64,000 nt of DNA from Actinostola sp. cb2023 (lineage: Eukaryota; Cnidaria; Anthozoa; Actiniaria; Actinostolidae). The first letter of the stretch is position 1. Every line of letters starts with the position of its first letter. Shown here piece by piece: positions 10,050-19,816 of this stretch. The stretch is from contig JAUJYZ010000189.1 of the NCBI GenBank assembly GCA_033675265.1, positions 144,672-208,671 of the forward strand. The letters are read 5' to 3'. Position numbers and translations under genes: made by a program. A model generated the notes under the pieces. That model was given only the letters and a program-made list of their open reading frames with translations, searched no databases and was not told where the DNA came from.

Positions 10050-10400
10050 AGCGATTTTCCAGTCGAGAGCGACTGAAGAATGGTTTGCCAGTCGAGAACG
10101 ACTGAAGAATATTTTGCCAGTCGAGAGCGACTGAAGAATGCTTTGCCAGTCGAGAGCGACTGAAGAATGTTTTGCCAGTCGAGAGCGACTGAATAATGTT
10201 TTGCCAGTCGAGAGCAACTGAAGAATGGTACCAGTCGAGGGCGACTGAAGAATGTTTGGCCAGTCGAGAGCAACTGAAGAATGTTTGGCCAGTCGAGAGC
10301 GACTGAAGAATGTTTTGCCAGTCGAGAGCGACTAAAGAATGTTTCGCCAGTCTTACCAGTTGAGAGCGACAATATTGCTGGCCAGTAGAGAGCGGCCGAA
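10050..10400. repeat. About 29-bp minisatellite of hairpin-forming units
   Basis: A unit 'gccagtcgagagcgactg' followed by 'aagaatgtttt' repeats about ten times between 10057 and 10335, with degenerate copies on both sides (from about 9985 and to about 10425). Each unit contains CAGTCG-AGAG-CGACTG, a perfect 6-bp stem with a 4-nt loop, so the transcript would be a row of small hairpins. The array lies inside the predicted gag intron of the Ngaro-like element. A 138-codon open frame on the minus strand is just the repeat read through. Confidence 0.9.
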
Positions 10401-11041
10401 GACAGTTTCGCGAGTCGAAGCTAGCTCAAAACAAAACACTAGTCAAAGAGAAACCACACATGCCGTACGGCGATCGAAAACCTCAGGCGTGGCGTAACGA
10501 ACTTTCGGGCTTTCCAAAACAGGAGTTTTCCCTTCTGAACTAGAGCGTTTTAAAAATCTATCTGAAAGAATAGACAACATTGGACCAACCCAGACTTAAA
10601 CGAGTTTGATTTTAGGACTGCTACAAAATTTTAGTGTCTTTCCCGGATGCTAGAAGGCAATACAACGGGCTGTAACAAACCCAGTAGACATCCGGTAGAT
10701 GTTACTAAGGAAAAGCCTCAAAATATCCTATTGCAAATGGAGTGAATCTTTGCCAAATTACAGTATAAATTCGTTGACAGTTGTTATTTTCACGAATTTT
10801 CGGCTCCACCACAACACCCTTTATCCGGTAATTAGGTTCGATTGTCATAAGTTCACAGGCCAAGAATAGACTCTCGTGGTGGGTGTGACAATTAAATCAC
10901 CCCTCTGTGTTCGACCATCGACATTTTTTTCCTGATGCAAATTTCGCGTGGTTGAGTCGTCATTTGCAGTCCAATGTTTACATTTGAGTTGTTCCCTGGA
11001 TGATGGAACCTCATATATCTTTTGATTGATATTTTCCTCAG

Positions 11042-11633
11042 GGAGATGGGAACGTCCTATCCATCGACGAAAGGCTAAAGAAGCTAGAGGGTCAGTCCCA
11101 AAAGGGCTCCGTCACATCAGCCCTCCAGAACCTCCACCGTACTATGGACAAAGTCCGGTTCGACCCGGAGGACGCCATTCTAGACTTGGAGGCCCTCGTC
11201 AAGGTTGCCAAGATAAACAGCCATGCGAGGTCGAGGGAATTCGAGTGCGTCCTGGACGAGGTCCAAAAACGGTCAAAGACCCTTTCTACCAGGGCCCTAA
11301 AGGATCTACTAACCACACTCGTAGGGGACCCGGTAAAGAACAAGGTCCTAGAGAAGACCACAAAGTTCCTAAGACATGCCGCTTCTGAGAAAGCACAACC
11401 CTCACAGGCCTATCAGGAGTCCAGGCGCTACTCACAAGGCAGCAGCCAACCCATGTACCGCCGCCGTCAAGGATACTCACCTGACAACCGCCGTCCATCT
11501 CCATATCCTAACCGCCGGCCTCGCAGTGCCACAAGCGGGTGTTTTTTTCTGTAGCTCCACCGAGCATCTTCTCAGAGATTGTGCAGAATTTCAAAGGGCT
11601 AAATCAGCTAGACCGGGAAGAACCGGCAATTAG
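11042..11633 (+). CDS. Ngaro gag exon 2 with C-terminal zinc knuckle (frameshifted)
   Basis: It starts after a TTTCCTCAG acceptor and continues the exon 1 frame: 'GDGNVLSIDERLKKLEGQ' (coiled-coil-like), then an acidic helical domain, then an Arg/Ser/Pro/Tyr-rich basic tail. The frame closes at 11554. A one-base shift in the T7 run near 11539-11546 would keep reading through 'CSSTEHLLRDC', which completes a CX2CX4HX4C zinc knuckle, to a stop at 11633. So the gene is probably a normal gag (capsid-like region plus nucleocapsid knuckle) broken by a homopolymer indel, real or a sequencing error. Gag protein binds and packages the element RNA. Confidence 0.7.
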
Positions 11634-11912
11634 CGCTACCACGATTTGCCTATGATCATATGTTATCTCTCCAATAAATGTTACTGAAAGTCGAATAAAG
11701 CGCAGTCATATGCACACACTGTTCTCGCGTCTTGTTTGTACCCGGCACTTGCCGGGTGAGTCGGAATGTAGCTTCGAAACAGGGGTATAATTCTCCTCCC
11801 GGTTTTACTGGGTCAAGCTGCCATTCCTCCTCACCTGCTAGTGGCCGTAATATCTATGGTATCCAGTATCCGCATTAAAAGCTTATAGTTTGGCTTGATC
11901 CTCCCTTTGTAG

Positions 11913-13349
11913 AAAAGACAGAAACTCCACCATACTGGACCCGTACAACCGGAATTCAACCCAACACTTTGTACTGAAACGTTCAAGTCCAGGGTAACCG
12001 AATGGGTGACCATAGATATGCGGCCATTACAGGCTGAAGAGGGAATGGCAGCCCCCAGTTTTGACCCAAAACTCATCCAACATGTTACTACCGGAAAAGC
12101 GCTACCCGATATCTCGGAACTACCTTTGCGTAACCCAGACTTGTTCCTGGCCGGCAACCTTCACAAGTACAGTGCAGTTTGGGGACAAATCGCCGCGGTC
12201 AGTAACTACGAACGCGCCGCCGAAGTACTCGAATGGATAACTTCAAAGGTCTCGGTATACAAGTTTTTCAAGCCTTTTAAAGGGAACTTGAAGAAACAAC
12301 CTTATAATTCTGACTTTCCCCCCAGCGCAGAATTTGACAACAACATGATATGTAATAAGTTCGTAGATTTTATTGACCAATCACTCCTTGACAGGGTGCG
12401 TTCCGGCGCGATTTCCGTCTGGGGAAGGGTCGGGGAGGTCGACCCCCCCCCCTCCCCCCCCCCCCCCCAACATCTAGTAATGCCCTTGACCGTTGAACCT
12501 ACAAAACCCCGACTTTGCCATGACGAGAGATTTCTAAACCTCTGGATGAAGGATTGTCCCTTTACACTCGATAACCTTTCACATCTGCCCAGATACCTAG
12601 TGAAGGGCTCTTACCAATCCACACTCGACGATAAGTCCGGTTACGGCCATATTCTGTTAAACGATCCAAGTCGTACTTTCTTCGGAATAAAATGGAGAGG
12701 TTGGTATTTTGTTTCCAATAGCATCCCTTTTGGCTGGAAGATTTCAGCCTATATCTATCACTCAACCGGCTTACTCGCATCGCATTATTTACGCTCGATT
12801 GGCATCCCGTGTTCTTTATATATTGATGACAGGCACAATGGGGAATTGTTATCCGCCAACTTACACCCCGGGCAAGGCCAACGCCCTCTTTCTCCGGATG
12901 AAGCGCACCTCACTGCCGCAAAGGCAGCCATTTTTCTCTCAGCCTACACCCTCACGTGCCTGGGATACACCCTTGGTCTGAAGAAATGTGTTTTCACCCC
13001 CCAGAAGAGAATTTGGTACCTGGGTTTCATATGTGACTCCGAACTAGAAGCTTTCCACCTTCCCACTGACAAACAAGCAAAATTTCTCGGATTGGTTAAC
13101 TCGGTATCATCTGGCACTCACGTCTCTGTACATACCTTACAACGTCTGGCAAGCAAGTGCATCTCGTTCCGCTTAGCTGTGCAGGATTCCCGCCTTTTTA
13201 CAAACGAGATCAATCTCGCCATCGCCAAAGGTGCAAAATCCTCGAAACCCGTCTACATCTCGCCCCGTTGTTGTACGTTGACAACAAGTCCCTCGTCCAG
13301 GCTTGGCAATCTCAAACAGCTCGATCTAGCCAATTTTCAGACGCTCTAA
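11913..13349 (+). CDS. Ngaro reverse transcriptase (open part)
   Basis: The frame is open from 11913 (TAG just upstream) with possible starts near 12007-12020. RT fingers and palm motifs are visible: 'KPRLCHDERFLN' (about 12505-12540), 'STLDDKSGYGHILL', 'SIPFGWK', and the catalytic YIDD at 12819-12830. The thumb follows with 'WYLGFICD'. The enzyme copies element RNA to DNA. Between 'EVD' and 'HLVMPLTVEP' a C-run (12443-12468) adds an in-frame Pro-rich insert, not expected in this conserved region. After about 13250 the frame leaves the RNase H reading frame, which continues in +2. Confidence 0.85.
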   Translation, partial: KRQKLHHTGPVQPEFNPTLCTETFKSRVTEWVTIDMRPLQAEEGMAAPSFDPKLIQHVTTGKALPDISELPLRNPDLFLAGNLHKYSAVWGQIAAVSNYERAAEVLEWITSKVSVYKFFKPFKGNLKKQPYNSDFPPSAEFDNNMICNKFVDFIDQSLLDRVRSGAISVWGRVGEVDPPPSPPPPQHLVMPLTVEPTKPRLCHDERFLNLWMKDCPFTLDNLSHLPRYLVKGSYQSTLDDKSGYGHILLNDPSRTFFGIKWRGWYFVSNSIPFGWKISAYIYHSTGLLASHYLRSIGIPCSLYIDDRHNGELLSANLHPGQGQRPLSPDEAHLTAAKAAIFLSAYTLTCLGYTLGLKKCVFTPQKRIWYLGFICDSELEAFHLPTDKQAKFLGLVNSVSSGTHVSVHTLQRLASKCISFRLAVQDSRLFTNEINLAIAKGAKSSKPVYISPRCCTLTTSPSSRLGNLKQLDLANFQTL

Positions 13350-13933
13350 AGGACCTGGCGGAGACAGTCTTAGAGTTCAACCTACACCTTTCAGTCTTGC
13401 ACATCCCCTCCAAGGAAAATCCAGCTGACCAACCGTCTCGTAAGCTATCTCCGGCTGATAGCACGCTGGTCCCCCGGCTATGGCTCCGCCTCCAAGATCA
13501 CCCCTCTTTTGGAGGGCCTCAGGGCCACTCAATAGACCTCATGTCCCTGGACTCTAATGTCCAGGCTGACCTCGATGGATTGCCTTTGCGGTACTTTACA
13601 CCGTACCCGTCCCCCTTCTCGTCGGGAGTAGACTTCTTCGCACAGAACCTCTCTCAAAAAACCGATGGGCGTCTGCGAAACCCCTATATCTTCCCCCCTA
13701 TCCTGTTGATTGGCCAGGTTTTGAATCACCTTCGCGTTAATGGCCTGTCGTGCACTATGGTTATCCCCGACGTGCACCCCCGACGATACTGGTGGCCCTT
13801 GGTTTGGCACTCCTCGCATCCCTCATTGAAGCTCGCTCGTAAAGGCGAACAAAGGGCAATCCTAACCCCTTCCAGACAGGGCTTTTCCCCAACCTTCAGA
13901 CTCCCCTGGGACCTATGGGCTTTCAGGGTTTAG
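13265..13933 (+). pseudogene. Ngaro RNase H and connecting region, frameshifted/deleted
   Basis: In the frame ending at 13933 the text reads 'LLYVDNKSLVQAWQSQ', then 'LSVLHIPSKENPADQPSR', the second half of a DIRS-type RNase H (D-N-K-S and a late N-x-A-D). The first half, which should carry the first catalytic Asp, is missing between the end of the RT frame and this point, so an internal deletion plus frameshift is likely. Downstream is a 'VNGLSCTMVIPDVHPRRYWW' region typical of the linker to the recombinase. Confidence 0.7.
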
Positions 13934-14090
13934 AATAATTTCAGATATACACGGGAGCGCTATACGCCTACATGCAACTTAGGCCACGCATCCAGTTTGT
14001 ACTGTCCATATTAAAGATAAACTTTCTATAGCCAACGTGTGCCCTTATTGGCTCCATTTTTCTCTACCGCCCCTTTAGCCTCTACCGGTA

Positions 14091-15410
14091 GTGCCAAAGC
14101 TCTTCACCGAATCAGTCGCATGCCCCTCGTGTGGTTACCCAAACGATCGTACTTTCCGCTTTTGCCAAAGTTGTGGCTACAAGAGAAAGAGCTTGGAAAC
14201 CCAAACTTCCACAAGGCCAACCCACGTGCTAGACGTTTCCTTATTGGATGATCGACTATCAGAACTCACCAACCTCTCGTCCAGCACAAAATACGCGAAA
14301 CAAAAGTCTTCCCTTCAGTAAGAGCTAGAACGTTTCTTGAGTTCCCTTCCCTCCACAAGAAACCTCCAGTCTGCCACCCCGCGTGATTTATGTCGTTTCC
14401 TGGTATGGAAAGACACAAAAGGGAAAACAAAGATACATGGTGGGAGTTGCCCCTTTCTTGCCCAAAAAGGTCGCCAGTCATGCCCGTGTCCCACGTGCAT
14501 GGCTTTTGGGACGGTCGACTCGTTGATAGGGAAACTCCGGGCTATCTTCAACGATAAAGACAAGAGAGGGGAATGGGACCCAAGACTTCTTTTGGGTAAT
14601 CCAGCCACGGACGCCTCACTTAAGAAATACCTGAAAGCGGTCACCGCTGAGCAACTCCAAGCTCGAGCGTTGCCCACGCAAGCCACCCCTTTGTTCATCA
14701 ATGACCTCAGACAACTAGACAGTCGCATCAACCAAAAATACCCAGAACTCACCGCGGTCGAGATGTTTATACTTTTAAGAGACCAGGCTTTCTTTCGAAC
14801 CTTGTTCTTTAGCGGAGACAGAGCAGGTGACCTAGGACAGGTCAAGACCGCTGACATCTTCCGTTTCCCAGACAATGACGGCTTGCTGTTCAATCATGTC
14901 TGGGGCAAAACATTGCGTGATGGATCTGCCAACATGTTTGCCATACGCCGCCACACAGATCCCAACATATGCCCCGTCCGAGCCTTAGATGTCTATTTCG
15001 GTTTTGCCAAAGGAATAGGGATTGACCTTTCGAGAGGTTTCTTGTTCCGCCCCACATCTCACGACGGCGCAGTCCTCAACAAACCTTTTTCTTCGTCTGC
15101 CACCGACTCCCGCCTCAAACACCTCCTCAGAGGATCCGGGACCGAAACCCAGGCGACAGCCCACGGTTTCCGCTCCGGGTGTGCTATTACCCTAGCTCTC
15201 TCGGGCACACAGCTTCAAGACATCATGGGCCACGTTGGTTGGAAAAACCGCTCAACAGCGACCCACTATATGCAATTATCAAAAGTTATGTCGACAACTA
15301 GCTCCCCTTCCATAACTTTGTCGGACCAAACCAAAGGCAACGAGGACACCTCCGTCCTTTACCAATATAACAATAATCTCAAGCATTTCACCCGAGCCTT
15401 CCAGCATTGA
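14091..15410 (+). CDS. Ngaro tyrosine recombinase with N-terminal zinc ribbon (one in-frame stop)
   Basis: The first part (14091-14318) encodes a zinc ribbon, 'CPSCGYPND' then 'FCQSCGYK'. A TAA at 14319-14321 interrupts the same frame, which continues to 15410. The recombinase has the full tetrad: Arg at 14820-14822 ('SGDRAGDL'), His and Arg at 15162-15173 ('AHGFRSG'), His at 15231-15233 ('GHVGW') and the nucleophile Tyr at 15267-15269 ('ATHYMQL'). A Cys-rich segment 'GGSCPFLAQ' ... 'CPCPTC' precedes the core. The enzyme would insert the circular cDNA by site-specific recombination. Apart from the stop it looks catalytically intact. Confidence 0.9.
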
Positions 15411-15506
15411 CATTTTGTAGAATGGGAGAACAGAGTTTCCTTGGACTCTGTCAGGCCCACTGCTTAGGCCCAGTATTCATTTAGCAGCCAGACGGATGGA
15501 TGGGCA

Positions 15507-15577
15507 AGCCTTTTCGCCCACTCCATATCTCATTATATATTCATGTGTATTGTAGGTACCGAGAATATGTCACTATT
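15507..15577 (+). repeat. Split direct repeat B1
   Basis: 71 bp from 'agccttttcgccc' to 'atgtcactatt', repeated at 15792-15862 with two visible differences. It overlaps the first five bases of A2 ('ctatt'), which is the likely recombination core. Confidence 0.9.
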
Positions 15578-15708
15578 CTCAGTACCGGAAATAAAGCATG
15601 AAATTAGCATAACAATGAGTATCCCACAATCCTTCACTCTGTATAAATTACCGCGAGTTCCTCCCATTGTGCACACTTGTTCCAAGAACTGCTGGAGTGT
15701 AGTCATCG
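15573..15708 (+). repeat. Split direct repeat A2
   Basis: Second copy of A1, immediately after B1. The B1-A2 junction restores the sequence that would be present in the circular intermediate. Confidence 0.9.
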
Positions 15709-15769
15709 ACCCACCCACCCAACCCCCAACATGACGTGGTGCTCAGCCTACACTATACATGAACATACC

Positions 15770-15791
15770 GCTGTCCACTCTTGTGGACAGC
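15770..15791. other. Perfect 9-bp stem hairpin before B2
   Basis: 'gctgtccac' - TCTT - 'gtggacagc' is a perfect stem-loop ending one base before B2. It could mark the 3' end of the element RNA or be a recombinase-arm site; this is inference from position. Confidence 0.7.
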
Positions 15792-15862
15792 AGCCTTTTC
15801 GCCCACTCCATATCTCATTATATATTTATGTGTTTTGTAGGTACCGAGAATATGTCACTATT
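15792..15862 (+). repeat. Split direct repeat B2
   Basis: Right terminus of the Ngaro-like element and second copy of B1. Homology stops at 'cactatt', after which the host 'tttgtctggaacaagg' repeat resumes. Confidence 0.9.
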
Positions 15863-16033
15863 TTCACAATTTTGTCTGGAACAAGGTCACAAAATTATCT
15901 TTATTTTGTCTGAAACAGATCCAGGGTCTCAGACTCAGCAGCACACCCCCATTCTAAATTCGCTTCATGGTTTTAAACCCGATAAAACACTCCTACTTCT
16001 TTACAGTACATATTGTTTAACCATATTTTTCAG

Positions 16034-16214
16034 GGACTGTTTTGTCAAAGTATCAGAACTCGCCACAAGCAAAGATTTCCAGAGGGCCATCAAGCGGACC
16101 TTTAGTTCAGATGGACGAGTTGTGTGGCACTCTGTGAGTGACAACTCAGTGAGTTCATTTAAAACTCACCGACACTATCCCTATCCCCATGATAGTTGGC
16201 AAACAACCCAATAG
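16034..16214 (+). CDS. Possible 3' terminal exon of an unknown gene
   Basis: A strong polypyrimidine tract and CAG acceptor end at 16033. The frame is open to TAG at 16212-16214, giving about 59 residues: 'DCFVKVSELATSKDFQ', then basic and His/Tyr/Pro-rich sequence. I recognise no family. Upstream exons were not found, and the Ngaro insertion upstream could have separated them. It may equally be chance. Confidence 0.3.
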
Positions 16215-16521
16215 TGATGTATATGTGCTGTCAAGTTATATTCAGGTAATTAATTGCTAGTCAATATCCGAATTTATTTTTGTATTGTTAAGTTATCTAG
16301 CTATACATGTATAAAAAAATTCAAACAAGCACGTCACCATCCCTATTGATTGGGCTTATAATAACTGGATAACCCAAGAAAGTGGGACTAATCATAATAG
16401 TTTTTTTCAAATAAAAGATCATTATTGAATTTGTGGGGTGTATTTTAAAATTCCAAGCAGTATGTGCCACCCATACAGTTAGTTCAATGTAATTAAGTGC
16501 ACTAGGTATCAGGTATCAGGT
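16215..16521. other. Non-coding stretch
   Basis: AT-rich, no recognised feature until 'ggtatcaggtatcaggtatgg' at 16505-16525, which looks like the 5' edge of the LINE. Confidence 0.5.
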
Positions 16522-17163
16522 ATGGCAGCAAATACTAAGCGCTCCGCAAAAAAAGTCTAAGTAACTCCTCAACGAGTACACCTATGAAGCCTGTACCAAG
16601 CAAGTGAAAGTTGATCATGATGACTCAGAGATGGACATCTCTGATTTTAAATAAATTTTATTATCAGTTAATGAGAAGCTGAAGAAACTCGACAAACTCG
16701 ACGCCATCGAAAGATGCCTAGACACTATGGACACAGACATAAGAGATATCAAGCATTCCCTAGATTTCCAATACGAATCTATAGAAGACATGCGACATAG
16801 CCAAACAAGTTTTGATAATCGGCTGAAAGATCTAGAGTATAAGTTTGAAGCTGTTTTAAAGATCAAGACAAAGCTTGAAGCTGAGACAGTTGATGTTAAA
16901 GCATGCTCGATGCGAAACAAATTACTATTCTTTAATTTTCCGGAAAAGCCAGAAGAAAATCCAATGGAAATTAAAGATTGAAGACTCCGCTTACCGTATT
17001 GAGATCGATAGAGCACATAGATTGGGGACGTTCCGACGTGGTTCATCTCAACCTCGGCCACTCATGGCGAAATTCCTAAAGTACCAATACAAGGAGATGG
17101 CAAGGAAAAATGCTCTCTACCTCAAGGGTACATTATTTGCCGTAAGTGAGCAGTTCCAAAAAT
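16522..17163 (+). pseudogene. LINE ORF1 (coiled coil plus RRM-like), frameshifted
   Basis: It begins 'MAANTKRSAKK'. A long helical region follows ('LDTMDTDIRDIKHSLDFQ', heptad-like), then 'SMRNKLLFFNFPEKPEEN' and, in another frame, 'IEIDRAHRLGTF' ... 'AKFLKYQYKEMARKNA'. This is the coiled-coil plus RRM/CTD layout of LINE ORF1 RNA-binding proteins. At least three frame changes make it a pseudogene. It would coat LINE RNA and chaperone it. Confidence 0.7.
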
Positions 17164-17390
17164 AAATAAATAAATGAAGCACGTAAAAAACTTTATCCTA
17201 TCTTCAAGAAAGCAAAGCAAGAAGGCAAAAAGGCAGTACTATCAAAAGATAAGTTGTACATTTCTGGCCAACTTAATCGTCCTTAAACAGCACGTACAAA
17301 TGAACATGTACTTAATTATAACCCTAAAGTCTTTTTTTCTTAAATTAACCAATAATAGTAATTTTTGAACTAGTTTTGATATGATTACCA

Positions 17391-18145
17391 ATGATTTCTC
17401 AAAATTCAATCCTTGATTTGTTCCAGTATGATACCAATAATAATAATACTATGCAAGATGATCCGGATGCAGATTACTTTAACTGTAAAATTTCAGCAAA
17501 CAAATATTACTTAAGCAATGAATTTACATATCATGTTGACAGGCTATCATCAAAAGGAAACATGTCTTTATTACATGTCAACATTCGCAGTTTGCAAAAC
17601 AAATTTGACTCATTTTTGGATTACATAAATCTCCTTAACTTTCCATTTTCAATCATAGCTCTTACTGAAACATGGCTTAACAATGATGATACTGAATACT
17701 ATGCCATACCAGGATATAAACTGATTACGGTCAATAGAGATGGAAGACTTGGTGGAGGTGTCTGTATGTATGTAAGAAATAATATAGATTTTAAATTGAG
17801 AAACGATTTAACTATGGATTCTAGTATTGCTGAATGTCTTTTTATTGAAATCATTAATTCCAACTCTAAAAATTCACTTACTGGAGTGATCTACAGAGCA
17901 TCAAATAATAAATACGATGAGTTTGATAGTAAATTAACGGATCTGTTAACTACTAATGACAAGGAAGGCAAAATGTGTTATCCTCTGGGTGATTTTAATA
18001 TTGACTTACTAAAATATAAACACTGTAATAATTCAAGTAATTTTCTAATCAAATGATATCTTCAATGTTAGTACCCACGATAAATAGGCCAATAAGAATA
18101 ACAAATTATTCAGCCACTTTGATAGACAATATTTTTACTAACAAA
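17391..18145 (+). pseudogene. LINE APE-type endonuclease domain, 5' part
   Basis: The open frame to 18056 encodes 'LLHVNIRSLQNKFD', 'IIALTETWLN', 'GGGVCMYVRN', 'LTGVIYRAS' and 'PLGDFNIDLL', the ordered N, E, G-G-G, Y-R and D-F-N motifs of AP-like LINE endonucleases that nick the target. A single-base shift near 18050 moves into the frame of 'PTINRPIRITNYSATLIDNIF', which is then cut by the Harbinger insertion at 18146. Confidence 0.85.
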
Positions 18146-18394
18146 GGGCCGGGTCGCATTGAGACAACATTCCACTCTTTTGACAAAAAATGTCTCGACA
18201 AAACCGATTTCATAGTGCGACCCCTTTATTTACGTTTGACAAAATTTGTTCGAACACGACAAAACTTCAAAGGTACCGCCAATTAAAATTGCCAGCCTCT
18301 GAACCCTTGGCAAAATTCCGAAAACTAAAAACCTGTCAATCATGAGTCGCGTTTCAGGTCGAACTGAGTCGAAGCCGCGTATTCACGTGCAAAC

Positions 18395-19300
18395 ATGGAC
18401 CCATCAAGACCGCCATATCAAGCCGCGAATACATCCTTTCAACCGGGTTTTGATAATTCTTGGCTAGCAAACCCTTATGCATACTACAACACGTCTCCTC
18501 CACCTGTTGCTGGTGCTGTTGCAGGAACATTTGGACATCAAATAGGCATCAACGCGACTCCACAGGCGACTTCGTCTCTCGATTCATCTAGTCGAGCCCC
18601 ATCGCCAGCCTCAAGTTCAAGATCTAGTAGTCCAGCTCCTACCACAAAAAGAAAATACGACAAATGGACACATGATGAACAAAAGTACCTCGTCCAGTTG
18701 TGGGCAGAAAAACAAGACCTGATTAACAGCAAAGACTCTAGAAAGGCATGGAGAGAAATCGTTTGAGAGCTAAACGAAAAGTTCCACACCAACAAAGATT
18801 ATGATAAGTGTATCAGGAAGATTAAATACCTCGTAGACCTCTACAAGGAAAGGAAAGAGTGGAGCAATAAACAAAGCGGAGGTGGAGTCAGGAAATCTAT
18901 ATTTTATGACGATATTGATATCGTACTGGGTTGCAGGGACGTAGTGACTCTGAAGCATGTTCAACAGACTGGAAACAGTACTAGTACTACCACTAGTGCC
19001 AATAGTAGCAGTGGTGAAATACAAAGTCAAGACCAAGAGAACAACTCTGGAAAACCTCAACAGTCCCATCTCGAGAGGAAGAAGACCAAAAAGAAGAAAC
19101 GAAAGTATGAGGATGATGAGGATAACGAAAAATCAGACTTCAAGGAAGCTATGGAAAGCATCAAAGTTCAAGGCGATCGAGTAGCAGCTTCGATGGAGAA
19201 GTTTCAAGAAATCCAAGTGAAGCAAATGGAAATGATGAACAGCTTTTTAGGTAATTTCCTGAAACAATGTTCCAAAGACGACAATAATTCCACTCAGTGA
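18395..19300 (+). pseudogene. Harbinger B Myb/SANT-like DNA-binding partner protein (one stop)
   Basis: The frame runs 302 codons with a single TGA at 18764-18766, where Arg (CGA) is expected; this is a CpG-type change. The N-terminus is Pro/Ser-rich ('MDPSRPPYQAANTSF'). The Myb/SANT-like domain follows: 'KWTHDEQKYLVQLWAEKQ', 'KAWREIV', 'DYDKCIRKIKYLVDLYK'. Then come a Lys-rich probable nuclear signal ('ERKKTKKKKRKYEDD') and a coiled-coil tail ('EKFQEIQVKQMEMMNSF'). In characterised Harbingers this partner binds subterminal sites and brings transposase into the nucleus. It is convergent with the transposase at 19817-20824. Confidence 0.85.
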
Positions 19301-19816
19301 TCAGTAATCCAAATGCTTGTTTAATGTCTTAAGTTGAAAAGACTTTGTAGTGGTTGAGTTATAACTAGTGTCAATAATAATAATAATTATTATACCATAA
19401 TAATTATTTGATAATCAGTCATTAAAATGTTCTAATTGTTCACATTAAGTTTATAGCAACTCATTATTGCAAAATATATCAATACTGTTTCTATATAGCT
19501 GGCACAGGGGGTTAAGGATAAAGGGTGTGGTCAGTAGGATGCTGGGGGAGGGGGTCGACTCACTCCGGCACAATCTCTATCCAACTGTACATGTCTTATC
19601 ACATTCTACTGCAATGTGAATCTAGAACTCAACAGAAACCTTTTGATACAAGGTTGGTTGATCTACAAGTTTAGTGCCCTTGGTTTATGAACAATAGGTA
19701 CCAATAGCAATGTATGTACAGTTGTATGTTCTTACAAGGTGGCAATGTACTCTTTAAGAATTTGTCGGATATCATCTCCATCATCCATAATATCAGCATC
19801 ACTATCACTGTCGTCG
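19301..19816. other. Intergenic spacer between the two Harbinger B genes
   Basis: Contains (ataataattatt) AT-rich repeats and 'ctgggggagggggtcgac' near 19540. It would hold the convergent 3' ends of both genes. No further feature. Confidence 0.5.

Larger units (their letters stand above)
9490..15862 (+). mobile_element. Ngaro/DIRS-type tyrosine-recombinase retrotransposon
   Basis: The element has the A1 - ORFs - B1 A2 B2 split direct repeat layout known for Ngaro and PAT-like elements. A1 (9490-9625) matches A2 (15573-15708) with one visible mismatch, and B1 (15507-15577) closely matches B2 (15792-15862). In between are a gag with an intron, an RT with YIDD, an RNase H remnant, a zinc ribbon and a complete tyrosine recombinase tetrad. 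There are no LTRs and no integrase. Such elements replicate through a circular intermediate that the recombinase inserts, so no TSD is expected. The copy is defective: frameshifts in gag and RNase H, a stop before the recombinase and a poly-C insertion in RT. Confidence 0.9.

Noticed and set aside
9956..10372. 138-codon minus-strand ORF with repeating SLSTGK/ALDWPN text
   Set aside because: It is a reading of the 29-bp minisatellite, not a gene; no homology and the period explains the openness.
10050..10400. CRISPR-like array
   Set aside because: The 29-bp units are contiguous with no unique spacers, and the genome is eukaryotic.
12562..12780. Small ORFs on both strands inside the RT region
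   Set aside because: Overlap the well-supported RT frame and have no domain.
14315..14893. 192-codon minus-strand ORF
   Set aside because: Antisense shadow of the tyrosine recombinase gene.
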